This document shows, piece by piece, positions 37,451 to 46,302 of a stretch of DNA of 64,000 bases. The position numbers and the translations under genes are program-made. The stretch comes from Rubripirellula lacrimiformis. GTDB taxonomy: Bacteria; Planctomycetota; Planctomycetia; Pirellulales; Pirellulaceae. Position 1 is the first letter of the stretch, and the number at the start of each line of letters is the position of its first letter. The stretch covers positions 3,100,001 to 3,164,000 of the forward strand of contig NZ_CP036525.1 in NCBI RefSeq assembly GCF_007741535.1, read 5' to 3'. The notes beneath the pieces are model-generated. The model was given only the letters and a program-made list of their open reading frames with translations. It was not told where the DNA came from and did no database searches.

Positions 37451-38689
37451 CTAGAATGCCTCGTCGATGACTTCTTTCGAGTTGCGGGTACCGAGCGATC
37501 CCCACAATCCGTATGGACTTGCACTGCCGCCTGGCAGGAAAGGTCCACGAGTTTGCACCGGTTGGATCGTTTGGTCTCCCGAATCAATGCTTTCCGTAAT
37601 GAACCTCACCGCCCCATCACCCATCAAGACATGGCAACCACCTTGGTGGCGACTTCCCGCAGAGAAGAAGCCTTCGGAGTTGTCATTGCTACGTGAGCAG
37701 GTGATGCCATTGGGAGGCAGGATCGTTTGGAATCCGCTGTAGTTCATGCGTCCATCGGCCCAGCGGTTCGCACGTGCCTGAACCGTTACCGTCGGATTCG
37801 CAAACGAAGGTCGCAGCGGATCGATGTAAGCTGGATCGATGCAATCGGCCGGTGCGGCCTCGGAACCACCACCGAATGAAAGTGTCGTTCGCACAACGAC
37901 TTCCTTCAGGTCACGGCCACCGCTATCGCTGACGATTTCGCCCATCGCAATCGTATTGGATAGTCCGTCCAAGACATCGCGGAAAGCAAGTTGTTGTCGA
38001 GCCCAAAAGAAACCACGATTGGCGGCTCGTGATCGCTCGACAAGCCAGTTGTAGTTGGTTGGGCCGCGTCCGTTGAAGTTCGCGTGGGTCGGGTTGTTTT
38101 GGTTGCTGACGTATCCGCCTTCGTTTCGGCCGCCGTTGTTGACCGTGTTCGAAGCGTCGCCAAAACAGGCAGCGTAGTTGATTCGTCCACCGCCGGGAGG
38201 CCCAAACGCGGGGTCGCTGGGGCAACGAAGGCCGGGCAACTCGGTCGCCCAGGGCTTGTAGTCAAATCGCCAAGGACACGGGCCCATCGGAGGCCAAGTG
38301 TTATTGATCCCAGCCGGGTTGCCGCCGCTAACGGTCTCCGTGCTGGGGTTCGAAATGGCTTCCCACATCCCTTGCTGTTCCATGAACGGCAAGATCCCGA
38401 CGGCATAGCTGAGATACCAGCGGTTGCTGTTGTTGCTGGCGTCAGTGACCGATCGGGTGGTCCCCATCATCGTCATCGGCGACTTGTTGAACGCTGAATG
38501 GTAGTTGTGCATTGCCAAGCCGATTTGCTTGAAGTTGTTGCCGCACGACATCCGTCTAGCGGCTTCACGCGCTGCCTGAACCGCGGGCAGCAATAGCCCG
38601 ACCAGGACACCAATGATGGCGATTACCACCAATAGCTCCACAAGCGTAAACCCACCATGACTGTGGCTTCGCGTTGTTTGAACCGTCAT
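37451..38689 (-). CDS. DUF1559 pseudopilin-like protein (copy A)
   Basis: 412 residues. A prepilin-type N-terminus [20 protein letters not shown] gives a peptidase cleavage site before Phe and a single hydrophobic helix. The following [17 protein letters not shown] is the hallmark of planctomycete DUF1559 proteins, as is the C-terminal [17 protein letters not shown]. These occur in many copies per genome and probably assemble into or associate with type IV pilus-like or secretion structures. Function is undetermined. It is nearly the same as the protein encoded at 39446-40687, so recent duplication is likely. It has its own terminator and a 5' region with paired palindromes. Confidence 0.92.
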   Translation of the reverse strand: MTVQTTRSHSHGGFTLVELLVVIAIIGVLVGLLLPAVQAAREAARRMSCGNNFKQIGLAMHNYHSAFNKSPMTMMGTTRSVTDASNNSNRWYLSYAVGILPFMEQQGMWEAISNPSTETVSGGNPAGINNTWPPMGPCPWRFDYKPWATELPGLRCPSDPAFGPPGGGRINYAACFGDASNTVNNGGRNEGGYVSNQNNPTHANFNGRGPTNYNWLVERSRAANRGFFWARQQLAFRDVLDGLSNTIAMGEIVSDSGGRDLKEVVVRTTLSFGGGSEAAPADCIDPAYIDPLRPSFANPTVTVQARANRWADGRMNYSGFQTILPPNGITCSRSNDNSEGFFSAGSRHQGGCHVLMGDGAVRFITESIDSGDQTIQPVQTRGPFLPGGSASPYGLWGSLGTRNSKEVIDEAF

Positions 38690-38725
38690 TTGAAGAGAGC
38701 CTCGAAAAGTAAAGAAAAGTCAAAT

Positions 38726-38739
38726 GTCGCAATTCCGAC
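38726..38739 (-). promoter_or_regulatory. Operator-like palindrome upstream of copy A
   Basis: GTCGCAATTCCGAC, an imperfect palindrome with GTCG/CGAC arms, lies 37 bp before the start codon. A weaker relative (TTGCGGAAATCCGATAG) follows about 20 bp further upstream. The same arrangement precedes copy B, which supports function. A regulator cannot be named. Confidence 0.45.
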
Positions 38740-39010
38740 AAAACTTGCGGAAATCCGATAGTCCTGAAGCTATCCCCCGCGGCGGTGTGGGTCAAGGCGA
38801 TTCGAAACATCGTTAGTCCATATTCAGTGGCGTTTCATGCTCCGTAAGCGCCGAAATTTCTAAACTTGGGAAAATCGCCGGTCTTCATTGAGAGTTTTGG
38901 GGTTGGCGGAGCGATCCGGTCGTTGGTTCGCGTTGGCGGCGCAAACGTCCCTGGGGGGGGCGGAATCGGCATCGTGGCTACCGGCAATCGCCAAACCCTT
39001 TTGGGAAGTT

Positions 39011-39092
39011 GCGAACGTTCACCCAGCGCTCGTTTACCCAGCGCTCGTTTACCCAGCGATCGTTCACTCGGCAATCGTTCACCCTGCAATCG
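39011..39092. repeat. 15-bp tandem repeat, about 5.4 copies
   Basis: Units are GCGAACGTTCACCCA, GCGCTCGTTTACCCA (twice), GCGATCGTTCACTCG, GCAATCGTTCACCCT and a partial unit. The period keeps frame and would read as pentapeptide repeats on either strand, but no start, signal or domain supports a gene. Confidence 0.85.
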
Positions 39093-39359
39093 AGGATCAG
39101 TCCATGGATCAAGCAGGGGGGCGGGCAAAGTGGCGGTCGGATCAACCGATGACTTCCGTGATGCAATGGCAAGCGGCGCGGTTGCCAGATAGCAGGGCGA
39201 ATCGGCTGTCCATTTGGCTGGCTTGCGATGGACGCCAGGGTGCCTGTCCGCCGAAAGTGAATTCGGCTCAGCTCCATTGGTTCTAAACCGGTGGCGCCGG
39301 CGAGAAATGGAGGAAATGGGAGGCTCGCGTTTGCGTCCCATCGCCGCAGCGACATGCAC

Positions 39360-39408
39360 AAAAAAACGGCCTGCCACAACACCTTTTTCGGGGTGCTGCG
39401 ACAGACCG
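39360..39408 (-). terminator. Rho-independent terminator after second DUF1559 gene
   Basis: Minus-strand stem CAGCACCC/GGTGTTG with longer GGTCTGTCG/TGGCAGGCC arms, followed by a run of at least six T. It differs from the copy A terminator by only a few bases, so it was duplicated with the gene. Confidence 0.8.
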
Positions 39409-39445
39409 TATCGAAGTCTGGTTCGCAAAGTCGATCGAGTGAGAC

Positions 39446-40687
39446 CTAGAATGCCTCGTCGATGACTTCTTTCGAGTTACGGGTACCGAGCGATCCCCAC
39501 AAACCGTATGGACTTGCACTGCCGCCTGGCAGGAACGGTCCACGAGTTTGCACCGGTTGGATCGTTTGGTCTCCGGTGTCGATGCTGTCCGTGATGAACT
39601 TCACCGCTCCGTCACCCATCAAGACATGGCAACCACCTTGGTGGCGACTTCCAGCGGAGAAGAATCCTTCGGAGTTGTCATTGCTGCGTGTGCAGGTGAT
39701 GCCGTTGGGAGGCAGGATCGTTTGGAATCCGCTGTAGTTCATGCGTCCATCGGCCCAGCGGTTTGCACGCGACTGGATGGTTGCCGTCGAACTTGCGAAC
39801 TGTGGTCGCAAAGGATCAATGAAAGTTGGGTCCTTGCAGTCGGCTGGGGAAGCTTCGGATCCGCCACCAAACTGAAGCGATGTTCGCAGAACAACTTCCT
39901 TCAATTCGCGGCCACCACTGTCGCTGACGATTTCGCCCATGGCGATTGTGTTGGACAGACCGTCCAAGACGTCGCGGAAACCCAACTGTTGGCGAGCCCA
40001 GAAGAAACCACGGTTGGCTGCACGTGATCGCTCGACAAGCCAGTTGTAGTTGGTTGGACCGCGACCGGAGAAGTCGGCGTGGGTCGCGTTGTTCTGATTG
40101 CTGACGTTGCCGCCTTCGTTTCGGCCACCGTTGTTGACCGTGTTCGACGCGTCGCCAAAGCAAGCGGCGTAGTTGATTCGTCCGCCACCGGGAGGTCCGA
40201 ATGCTGGGTCACTGGGGCAGCGATAGCCGGGCAACTCGGTCGCCCAAGGCTTGTATTCGAAGATCCAAGGGCAGGGGCCCATCGGAGGCCAGACGCCGGC
40301 TGTGGCTGGAGGGTTGCCGCCGCTGACGGTTTCCATGCTGGGGTTCGAAATCGCTTCCCACATGCCTTGTTGCTCCAGGAACGGCAGAATGCCGACGGAA
40401 TAACTGAGGTACCAGCGGTTGCTGTCATTGGAGGAATTCGTGAATGTCTTTGTGGTTCCTCCCATCGTGATCGGCGTCTTGTTGAAAGCCGAGTGGTAGT
40501 TGTGCAGCGCCAAGCCGATTTGCTTGAAGTTGTTGCTGCACGACATGCGTCTTGCGGCTTCACGGGCGGCCTGAACGGCGGGCAACAATAGCCCCACCAG
40601 CACGCCGATGATGGCGATCACCACCAAAAGCTCGACAAGGGTAAAACCACCACGCTTGCGATGGTTGTGGACTGCATGAACGGTCAT
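39446..40687 (-). CDS. DUF1559 pseudopilin-like protein (copy B)
   Basis: 413 residues from the ATG at 40687; five further codons are open upstream. It has the same prepilin segment [20 protein letters not shown] and the [17 protein letters not shown] block as copy A, and the two agree almost residue for residue along their length, including the C-terminal [11 protein letters not shown]. Differences cluster in the short leader and in the regions around residues 60-130 and 290-310. Starts of the two copies are 1998 bp apart. Role in pilus-like or secretion structures is inferred from the N-terminus. Confidence 0.92.
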   Translation of the reverse strand: MTVHAVHNHRKRGGFTLVELLVVIAIIGVLVGLLLPAVQAAREAARRMSCSNNFKQIGLALHNYHSAFNKTPITMGGTTKTFTNSSNDSNRWYLSYSVGILPFLEQQGMWEAISNPSMETVSGGNPPATAGVWPPMGPCPWIFEYKPWATELPGYRCPSDPAFGPPGGGRINYAACFGDASNTVNNGGRNEGGNVSNQNNATHADFSGRGPTNYNWLVERSRAANRGFFWARQQLGFRDVLDGLSNTIAMGEIVSDSGGRELKEVVLRTSLQFGGGSEASPADCKDPTFIDPLRPQFASSTATIQSRANRWADGRMNYSGFQTILPPNGITCTRSNDNSEGFFSAGSRHQGGCHVLMGDGAVKFITDSIDTGDQTIQPVQTRGPFLPGGSASPYGLWGSLGTRNSKEVIDEAF

Positions 40688-40893
40688 AGACGAAAGCCTC
40701 AAAAAAGAAAAAGAAAGTAGGTCGTCGGTAATCCGACAAAAATGTCGTATTTCCGACTGCCTGAGGCTACCCCCTCACACAAGGATGGTCAAGGGGATAA
40801 AAGGCGACATTGCGGTAGATGCAACGGAGTCTTCGAGAACGCATCGGGTAATTTTCGAAATTCCGAGAAAATCACCGGTCCTTATTGAGATAT
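40688..40893. promoter_or_regulatory. Copy B 5' region with two GTCGnnnnnCCGAC palindromes
   Basis: Two 14-bp sites, GTCGGTAATCCGAC (40724-40737) and GTCGTATTTCCGAC (40744-40757), stand 20 bp apart, about two helical turns, upstream of the start. The more distant part (about 40850-40893; AAAATCACCGGTCCTTATTGAG) resembles the matching part of copy A. The layout suits cooperative binding of a dimeric regulator. Confidence 0.5.
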
Positions 40894-42744
40894 TCATGGT
40901 TGATCGCCAGCCTGCAATCGTCGGATCGCTGCGGCTGCCAAAGCATCGCTAGGGTCAATCCGAAGTGCCTCTGCATAGTGTTTCAGTGCTAGCGAGATTT
41001 CGCCTCGCTGTTCCATCAATTCCGCCAATGTGCGATCCACTTCGACGAGATTGGGATCCAGTTGCTTGGCAATCTGCAGTTGCTCGATCGCTTGCTCCGT
41101 GCGATTGGTCATCAGATAGGCACCGGCCAGGTTGTAGCGGGGCACCGGGCTATCCGGTTCGCGCTGGATCGACCGAGTCAGCCACTGGATACTGATTTCG
41201 AAATCACCGGCCTGGGCAGCCGCCACCCCCATATTGGCAAGGGCATTGGCATCCAGACTCTGTTTTTGGTGGATCGGAGCGTTTGCCAGGACCAGCCCGA
41301 TCGCGGTTGCGGCCAACGCGGTCCATCGCTTGGGCTGGGGCCAGGTGCCGATGTGGCGAATTTGTGCCAGACCTGCTGCAGCGATCGGCAGCATCAGCGG
41401 GACCAACGGCAGACGGTACCGGCCCAGGATAAAGAACATTGCCACCGCCGCGACCATGGACGCGATCAGCATCGCCAACAGGCCAATCTTTTCCCGTCGC
41501 CAGGGGATCGTGAAAAGTCCAAAAATCGCAAGCGGGAACAGGGTTCCAAAGTGCCAGAATGTCCCCAGCACGCGCAGCGGGGCGGATGTCGCTTGATGCA
41601 ACGAATAACTTTCGACATCCGGGACTTCGTAGGCGTTGATCACCATCGCAGTCTTCAGCAGCATCAGCTTGATCCACCGACCAGGCGACTGGCGAATGTC
41701 GGCCCAGGCCTTGGCGAACCAGAATCGTGACACCTGACGCGGAGTCAATTCGTGGCCGGTTGCTTGTTCGGCAAGGTTTTCGGCATCGGCGCGTTCGTAT
41801 TCAGGCGTTTCGTGCCCGGGGATCAACGCCACGTAGATACCGTTGGCGCTGGACGAATTGCCGATATAGAAGTTGGGGCCGGATTGGAATGTCGTCGGCG
41901 ACCATTCGCCACCTAGCGACGCGTTGCGAGCGGCGACCGGCAGCAAGACCAGGCTGAGCCCGACCAGGTAAGAAAGCAGCACGGGCCATGTTTTAGGCGG
42001 CCCGCTATCGGCCGCTGTGTGATCGGTTGGATTGTCGGAATTGCCAAGCCAGCCCTCGGACCTAGGCAACGCAAACAGGATCCAGAGCGGGAACAGTGGG
42101 ATCCAAAGCAGCGAGTTTTCCCGCGTCAAAACCAGCAGGCCCAAGACAACGCCTAGCAGCAAACTGGTGCCGAGCCGCGGTCGGCGCTGAAGATTGGACG
42201 CCAAAAACAGCAGCAGAGTCAGCAGGAATGCCGCCAAGCCCGCCTTTTGGATCAGCAAACAGTAGTAGATCGCCGGTGAATAGATCGCATAACCAAATGC
42301 CGCAATCCACCCGGATCGACGTCCAAACCAATTGCGAGTCGCCACGCCAATGAATGCGATGCTGGCGACATCCAGCAGGCATTGCGTGATCTGAAAACTG
42401 GCGACCGAAGCCCCCAGCACGACACTGACGATCGCTAAGAAATAGGGGTACAGCGGTGCTTGGTAAAAGGTTTGTTGCCCATACCAATCACCAGCAGCGA
42501 TCTGCTGTGACCACTGGACGTACCCCAGTGCATCGCCAAGCAATTGCCCGGCGGTAGGCAGCTGGGACGCTTCGACAAAATGCCACAATCGAAGCCCAAA
42601 CCCAAGCACGCATGCGACCGCGATCCCCGCCCACCAGATCGCGGATAGGTTCCGCGTGGAGCGTCCGGTAGCAAAAACGACGCTATCGGGAGGCGTGTCC
42701 TCCGGTCCACCGTTTGATCGTCCTTTGGCGGACCGTTTCGACAT
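40894..42744 (-). CDS. GT39-like membrane glycosyltransferase with TPR tail
   Basis: 616 residues. The N-terminal 460 residues contain about ten hydrophobic helices. After the first helix there is a periplasmic loop with an acidic residue (LGDALGYVQWSQQIAAGDWYG, then FYQAPLYPYFLAI), the pattern of PMT/ArnT-type (GT-C fold) enzymes that use lipid-linked sugar donors. The final 120 residues are TPRs (NMGVAAAQAGDFEISIQWLT; YNLAGAYLMTNRTEQAIEQL; LALKHYAEALRIDPSDALAA). The acceptor is unknown; TPRs may bind a protein partner. A small lipoprotein gene lies 15 bp upstream on the same strand and may be co-transcribed. Confidence 0.85.
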   Translation of the reverse strand: MSKRSAKGRSNGGPEDTPPDSVVFATGRSTRNLSAIWWAGIAVACVLGFGLRLWHFVEASQLPTAGQLLGDALGYVQWSQQIAAGDWYGQQTFYQAPLYPYFLAIVSVVLGASVASFQITQCLLDVASIAFIGVATRNWFGRRSGWIAAFGYAIYSPAIYYCLLIQKAGLAAFLLTLLLFLASNLQRRPRLGTSLLLGVVLGLLVLTRENSLLWIPLFPLWILFALPRSEGWLGNSDNPTDHTAADSGPPKTWPVLLSYLVGLSLVLLPVAARNASLGGEWSPTTFQSGPNFYIGNSSSANGIYVALIPGHETPEYERADAENLAEQATGHELTPRQVSRFWFAKAWADIRQSPGRWIKLMLLKTAMVINAYEVPDVESYSLHQATSAPLRVLGTFWHFGTLFPLAIFGLFTIPWRREKIGLLAMLIASMVAAVAMFFILGRYRLPLVPLMLPIAAAGLAQIRHIGTWPQPKRWTALAATAIGLVLANAPIHQKQSLDANALANMGVAAAQAGDFEISIQWLTRSIQREPDSPVPRYNLAGAYLMTNRTEQAIEQLQIAKQLDPNLVEVDRTLAELMEQRGEISLALKHYAEALRIDPSDALAAAAIRRLQAGDQP

Positions 42745-42759
42745 CGGGGTGACCGAAGA

Positions 42760-42930
42760 CTAGCGTTCGATCGGTTCAGTGGCGTCCATTTCAGCTTCGT
42801 AATCAGCCATTTCTTGTTCCGACATGGCTGCGTTTTCGACAACAGCGGGTTCGCTGGACGAGCAACCGGTCAGAAAACAAGGCGCTGCAGCAGCCATCAA
42901 AACAAAGAAGCAAACGTGAGCAAGTTTCAT
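42760..42930 (-). CDS. 56-residue lipoprotein
   Basis: A short gene from the ATG at 42930 to TAG at 42760. The product starts MKLAHVCFFVLMAAAAPC and continues to a lipobox FLTGC (Cys about 23), giving a well-formed lipoprotein signal. The mature part is only about 34 residues and very acidic (SSSEPAVVENAAMSEQ, then EMADYEAEMDATEPIER). It overlaps no larger real gene, sits 15 bp before the GT39-like gene, and its lipobox is too good for chance. Function unknown. Confidence 0.75.
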   Translation of the reverse strand: MKLAHVCFFVLMAAAAPCFLTGCSSSEPAVVENAAMSEQEMADYEAEMDATEPIER

Positions 42931-43710
42931 CGATAAAGCCTTTGGATTGGTTCAAATCAGAACCCGGAAGGATGCCATGGCGAGGGAACAATGTACGCCA
43001 AGGTTGTTCGACTTCAAGCTTAACACAATCGCAACCGATCGCCACCATCACCGATCGCAGCGATACGTTCCGCACCCACGAACCTCCCTTGCGCGTTGTC
43101 CGCAGAGTCCGCAACGTTCGATTTCAGGATGCAGCGTTTTTAAGAATCGGGGCCGAGTTGACGGATCGGAATCGGCCGTCGATCTGGTCGCAGAACATGG
43201 ATCAGGTTGAAGCGAGCTGAACGGCGGTTGGCATATTACTCAATACTTATACGGTCTGTCTCATTTTTCATTCTCGTGCATTTTGTAGAATATTGGTCGA
43301 TGGATGACACGTTCGATCGTTTCCCCTTGGATTTCGTGCAGGCTGGATGGCATGACGGATGCCTTGGTTTGCATGACTGCGAATCGGGAAACCTCCGCTG
43401 CGGGTTCACGGTTGCCAGTTGAATGACGACGTCTTTGCGTGTCTGACACTTCCGGGATGATCCGTCCCGCGAAATTGGCCCTCCGGCATCCCGTTCAGCC
43501 GGCGGTCTGTGTGTGCAGTTTCCTCGGGTGTGCCGATTCGATCGAAGTGCGACTGGCCGTGCGACACACCGTGCAAATGGCCGTTTGCCCACAGGCGACA
43601 TCCGGCCGGAATCGGTGACCCATCGCTGCTGGTCAAGTGTTGCTGGTGGGTCGATTCGGACCTGACCGGTCGCACATTTCCCCTTTCCTCTCTTCAAACC
43701 GCTGGTTGCT
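42931..43710. other. 780-bp gene-free interval
   Basis: The longest non-coding stretch, between the start of the lipoprotein gene (-) and the GH2 gene (+), so it should contain two divergent promoters. An AT-rich patch lies at about 43240-43300. Frames of 60-163 codons on both strands overlap each other and carry no signal or domain. I see no repeat or structured RNA that I can name. Confidence 0.4.
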
Positions 43711-46053
43711 ATGACCTCGATCCACAAATTTGTCGGTTGCCTCTCGTTGATATTCGCAGTGACTTTGGTCGGTGCTTCGATGGGGGCGGCCCAAGAGATC
43801 GTGGATCAGTGGCGATACTCTCTTCGACGGCCCGCCGACGGTTGGCAGAAGCCCGCGTTTGACGACACGCAGTGGACGCAGGGCAGCGGTGGTTTCGGTA
43901 CTCGCGATACACCGAACGCTCGCGTCGGAACGGTTTGGGCAACCAACACCATTTGGCTGCGCAAGTCACTGAATCTTCCAGTCATTCCTGCCAAGCCGGC
44001 GCTGTTGATTCATCATGACGAGGACGTCGACGTTTTCATCAACGGCGTGAACGTCCTTTCGGTCAAAGGGTTCACGACGGACTATGCGGTAATCCCGATC
44101 CCGGAACCCAAGCAAGCGGCGCTAAAGATTGGAACCAACGTGATGGCCGTTCGCTGTCGCCAAACCAGCGGTGGCCAATTCATTGATGTGCATCTGGTCG
44201 ATGCGGACCAGGTGCCAAAGTTGGAACCGGCGAAAAGAAATACGACTCCCTTTCAATCCGAACTGATCACGACGTGGGGCCAAGACGTCACGGCCGAAAA
44301 CGCGTGGACCGAATATCCGCGTCCACAGTTCCAGCGCAGCCAATGGGTCAATTTGAACGGTGAATGGGACTATGCCGTCACGCCCGAAACACAGACCGAC
44401 CAACCGGCCCAGTGGAATGGCAAGATTCTGGTTCCGTACTGCTTGGAATCCAAGCTCGGCGGAGTCGAGCGTCTGCTGGATGCCTCGGAAGCCTTGTGGT
44501 ACCGCCGCACCTTTGACGCCAAGCCCAAAACGGGGCGGCGGACGCTGCTGAACTTCGAAGCCGTCGACTATCGATGTGAAGTCTTCGTCAATGAACAGTC
44601 GGTGGGCAAACATCAGGGCGGCAACACGCCGTTTTGGTTCGACATCACCGATTCGCTAACCGACGGAAAGAACCAACTGCTGGTTCGGGTGGAGGATGAA
44701 ACCGAAAAGTTCCAGCTATGCGGAAAGCAAACTCTGAACGCACGAGGGATCTGGTACACGCAGGTGTCGGGAATCTGGCAAACCGTGTGGTTGGAAGAAG
44801 TCGCCGATCAGCACATCGACCAGTGGAAGATCGCAACCGACGCCATGGCTGGCAGCATCACCGTGGATGCCACGGTGAAAGGTGGCGGTAAGCTTCACGT
44901 CATCGTGACCGACGGTGACCGGGTCGTGGCCGAAGGCACCAGTGCGGGACGAAAGACGGCGGGACAAACGACGGCTGCCGGGACGACGGATGCCGGGACT
45001 CATTCCGAAACCATCGAATTGACTGTGACCGATGCGAAGCTTTGGTCACCTTCATCGCCCCACCTGTATGGCATCGAAGCGAAGCTGCTGGACGCGAAAG
45101 GCCAAGTGGTCGACACGGTCCAATCGTATGCCGGTATTCGAACGGTTGGCAAAGTCAAGGATGCCGATGGTCAGTGGCGCTTCACGTTGAATGGCGAGGT
45201 CATCTTTCATTGGGGGCCGCTGGATCAGGGATGGTGGCCGGACGGATTGTTGACCCCGCCTTCGGACGAAGCGATGTTGTTCGACATCCAGTGGCTCAAA
45301 GATGCGGGTTTCAACATGATTCGCAAACACATCAAGGTCGAACCGCGACGCTACTACTATCACTGTGATCGACTCGGCATGATGGTTTGGCAGGACCATG
45401 TCAGCGGTGGGCCAAAACCGAAGTGGACGCGGTTGGCACCGAACCCCGAAGATGCGACTTGGCCGGACCAGGAACATGATCAATTCATGCTGGAACTGGA
45501 TCGAATGATTCAGACATTGGAAAGTCATCCGTCGATCGTTTGTTGGGTGCCGTTCAACGAAGCCTGGGGACAGCATCGGACGGTGGAAACAGGCCAGTGG
45601 ACTCTCAAGCGAGATCCATCGCGTCTGGTCAACATCGCCAGCGGAGGAAACTTTTGGCCGATTGGTGACATTGTCGATGCCCACAAGTACCCGCACCCGG
45701 AGTTCCCGTTCCAACAAGGGGAAGGCGGCCGATTCGACGGATTCATCAAAGTGATGGGCGAATTTGGCGGTCATGGATTCCCCGTCACCGGACACCTGTG
45801 GGATGCCAACCGGCGTAACTGGGGGTACGGCGATTTGCCGAAGTCGTTGGATGAGTACAAGGATCGATACACCACATCGATCCAGATGCTGGACCAGCTT
45901 CAACAGCAAGGCATCGCGGCTGGCGTCTACACCCAGACGACGGATGTCGAGGGCGAGATCAATGGACTGATGACTTACGATCGCAAGGTCATCAAAATCC
46001 CCGCCAAACAGCTCGCCGAGCTGCACAAGCAGTTGTTCAACCAAGCCGAGTGA
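43711..46053 (+). CDS. Secreted glycoside hydrolase family 2 enzyme
   Basis: 780 residues with a signal peptide (about 1-27, ending ASMGAAQ). An extra N-terminal jelly-roll-like domain (about 30-170; DGWQKPAFDDTQWTQGSGG) comes before the GH2 sugar-binding domain (YPRPQFQRSQWVNLNGEWDY; LWYRRTFDAKPK), an Ig-like domain, and the TIM barrel. The barrel carries acid/base Glu in VPFNEAWGQH (about 616) and a candidate nucleophile in MGEFGGHGFPV (about 684). GH2 enzymes act on beta-galactosides, glucuronides or mannosides; the specificity is not readable. Catalytic elements are intact. Confidence 0.9.
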   Translation: MTSIHKFVGCLSLIFAVTLVGASMGAAQEIVDQWRYSLRRPADGWQKPAFDDTQWTQGSGGFGTRDTPNARVGTVWATNTIWLRKSLNLPVIPAKPALLIHHDEDVDVFINGVNVLSVKGFTTDYAVIPIPEPKQAALKIGTNVMAVRCRQTSGGQFIDVHLVDADQVPKLEPAKRNTTPFQSELITTWGQDVTAENAWTEYPRPQFQRSQWVNLNGEWDYAVTPETQTDQPAQWNGKILVPYCLESKLGGVERLLDASEALWYRRTFDAKPKTGRRTLLNFEAVDYRCEVFVNEQSVGKHQGGNTPFWFDITDSLTDGKNQLLVRVEDETEKFQLCGKQTLNARGIWYTQVSGIWQTVWLEEVADQHIDQWKIATDAMAGSITVDATVKGGGKLHVIVTDGDRVVAEGTSAGRKTAGQTTAAGTTDAGTHSETIELTVTDAKLWSPSSPHLYGIEAKLLDAKGQVVDTVQSYAGIRTVGKVKDADGQWRFTLNGEVIFHWGPLDQGWWPDGLLTPPSDEAMLFDIQWLKDAGFNMIRKHIKVEPRRYYYHCDRLGMMVWQDHVSGGPKPKWTRLAPNPEDATWPDQEHDQFMLELDRMIQTLESHPSIVCWVPFNEAWGQHRTVETGQWTLKRDPSRLVNIASGGNFWPIGDIVDAHKYPHPEFPFQQGEGGRFDGFIKVMGEFGGHGFPVTGHLWDANRRNWGYGDLPKSLDEYKDRYTTSIQMLDQLQQQGIAAGVYTQTTDVEGEINGLMTYDRKVIKIPAKQLAELHKQLFNQAE

Positions 46054-46062
46054 AAGACCGCA

Positions 46063-46100
46063 GCCTCCGGTCGGCCAAGGCCGCCGGCAGGAGGCTTTCG
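46063..46100 (+). terminator. Hairpin after the GH2 gene
   Basis: GCCTCC (46063-46068) pairs with GGAGGC (46090-46095), with GGCC-AA-GGCC inside, followed by TTTCG. It sits 10 bp after the stop. The T-run is short, so termination efficiency is uncertain. Confidence 0.5.
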
Positions 46101-46302
46101 CCACTTCGTGGCTGGGATGCTCGGACTTCTAGCTGGTGTCTGGGTGGGAAGGTTTAACGATTGCGGAGGGTCTGACGAGAAATCCTGTTGAGTGCGTTGA
46201 TTGGGTGGTGGGGTGTCGATGGATAAAAGGACGTAGCGGAGGCGCGCCGATAGGCGTGCTTTCGTTTTCGAACCGGTTCCACGATCCGCACGACCGAGAA
46301 CG

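Larger units (their letters stand above)
38690..39445. other. Spacer between DUF1559 copies with tandem repeat
   Basis: 756 bp. The right third (about 38690-38900) resembles the sequence upstream of copy B. The middle holds a 15-bp tandem repeat (39011-39092). The left end of copy B's terminator lies at 39360. Frames of 80-197 codons cross the spacer on both strands but only mirror the repeat and carry no domain. Confidence 0.5.

Noticed and set aside
39011-39092. Possible CRISPR array
   Set aside because: Units are 15 bp and directly adjacent, with no spacers, and there are no cas genes; it is a simple tandem repeat.
43236-43727. 163-codon minus-strand frame in the 780-bp spacer
   Set aside because: Overlaps other frames on both strands and the start of the GH2 gene; no signal, domain or upstream site.
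45052-46104. 350-codon minus-strand open frame opposite the GH2 gene
   Set aside because: Fully antisense to the GH2 catalytic domain, whose motifs are intact; product shows no recognisable fold.
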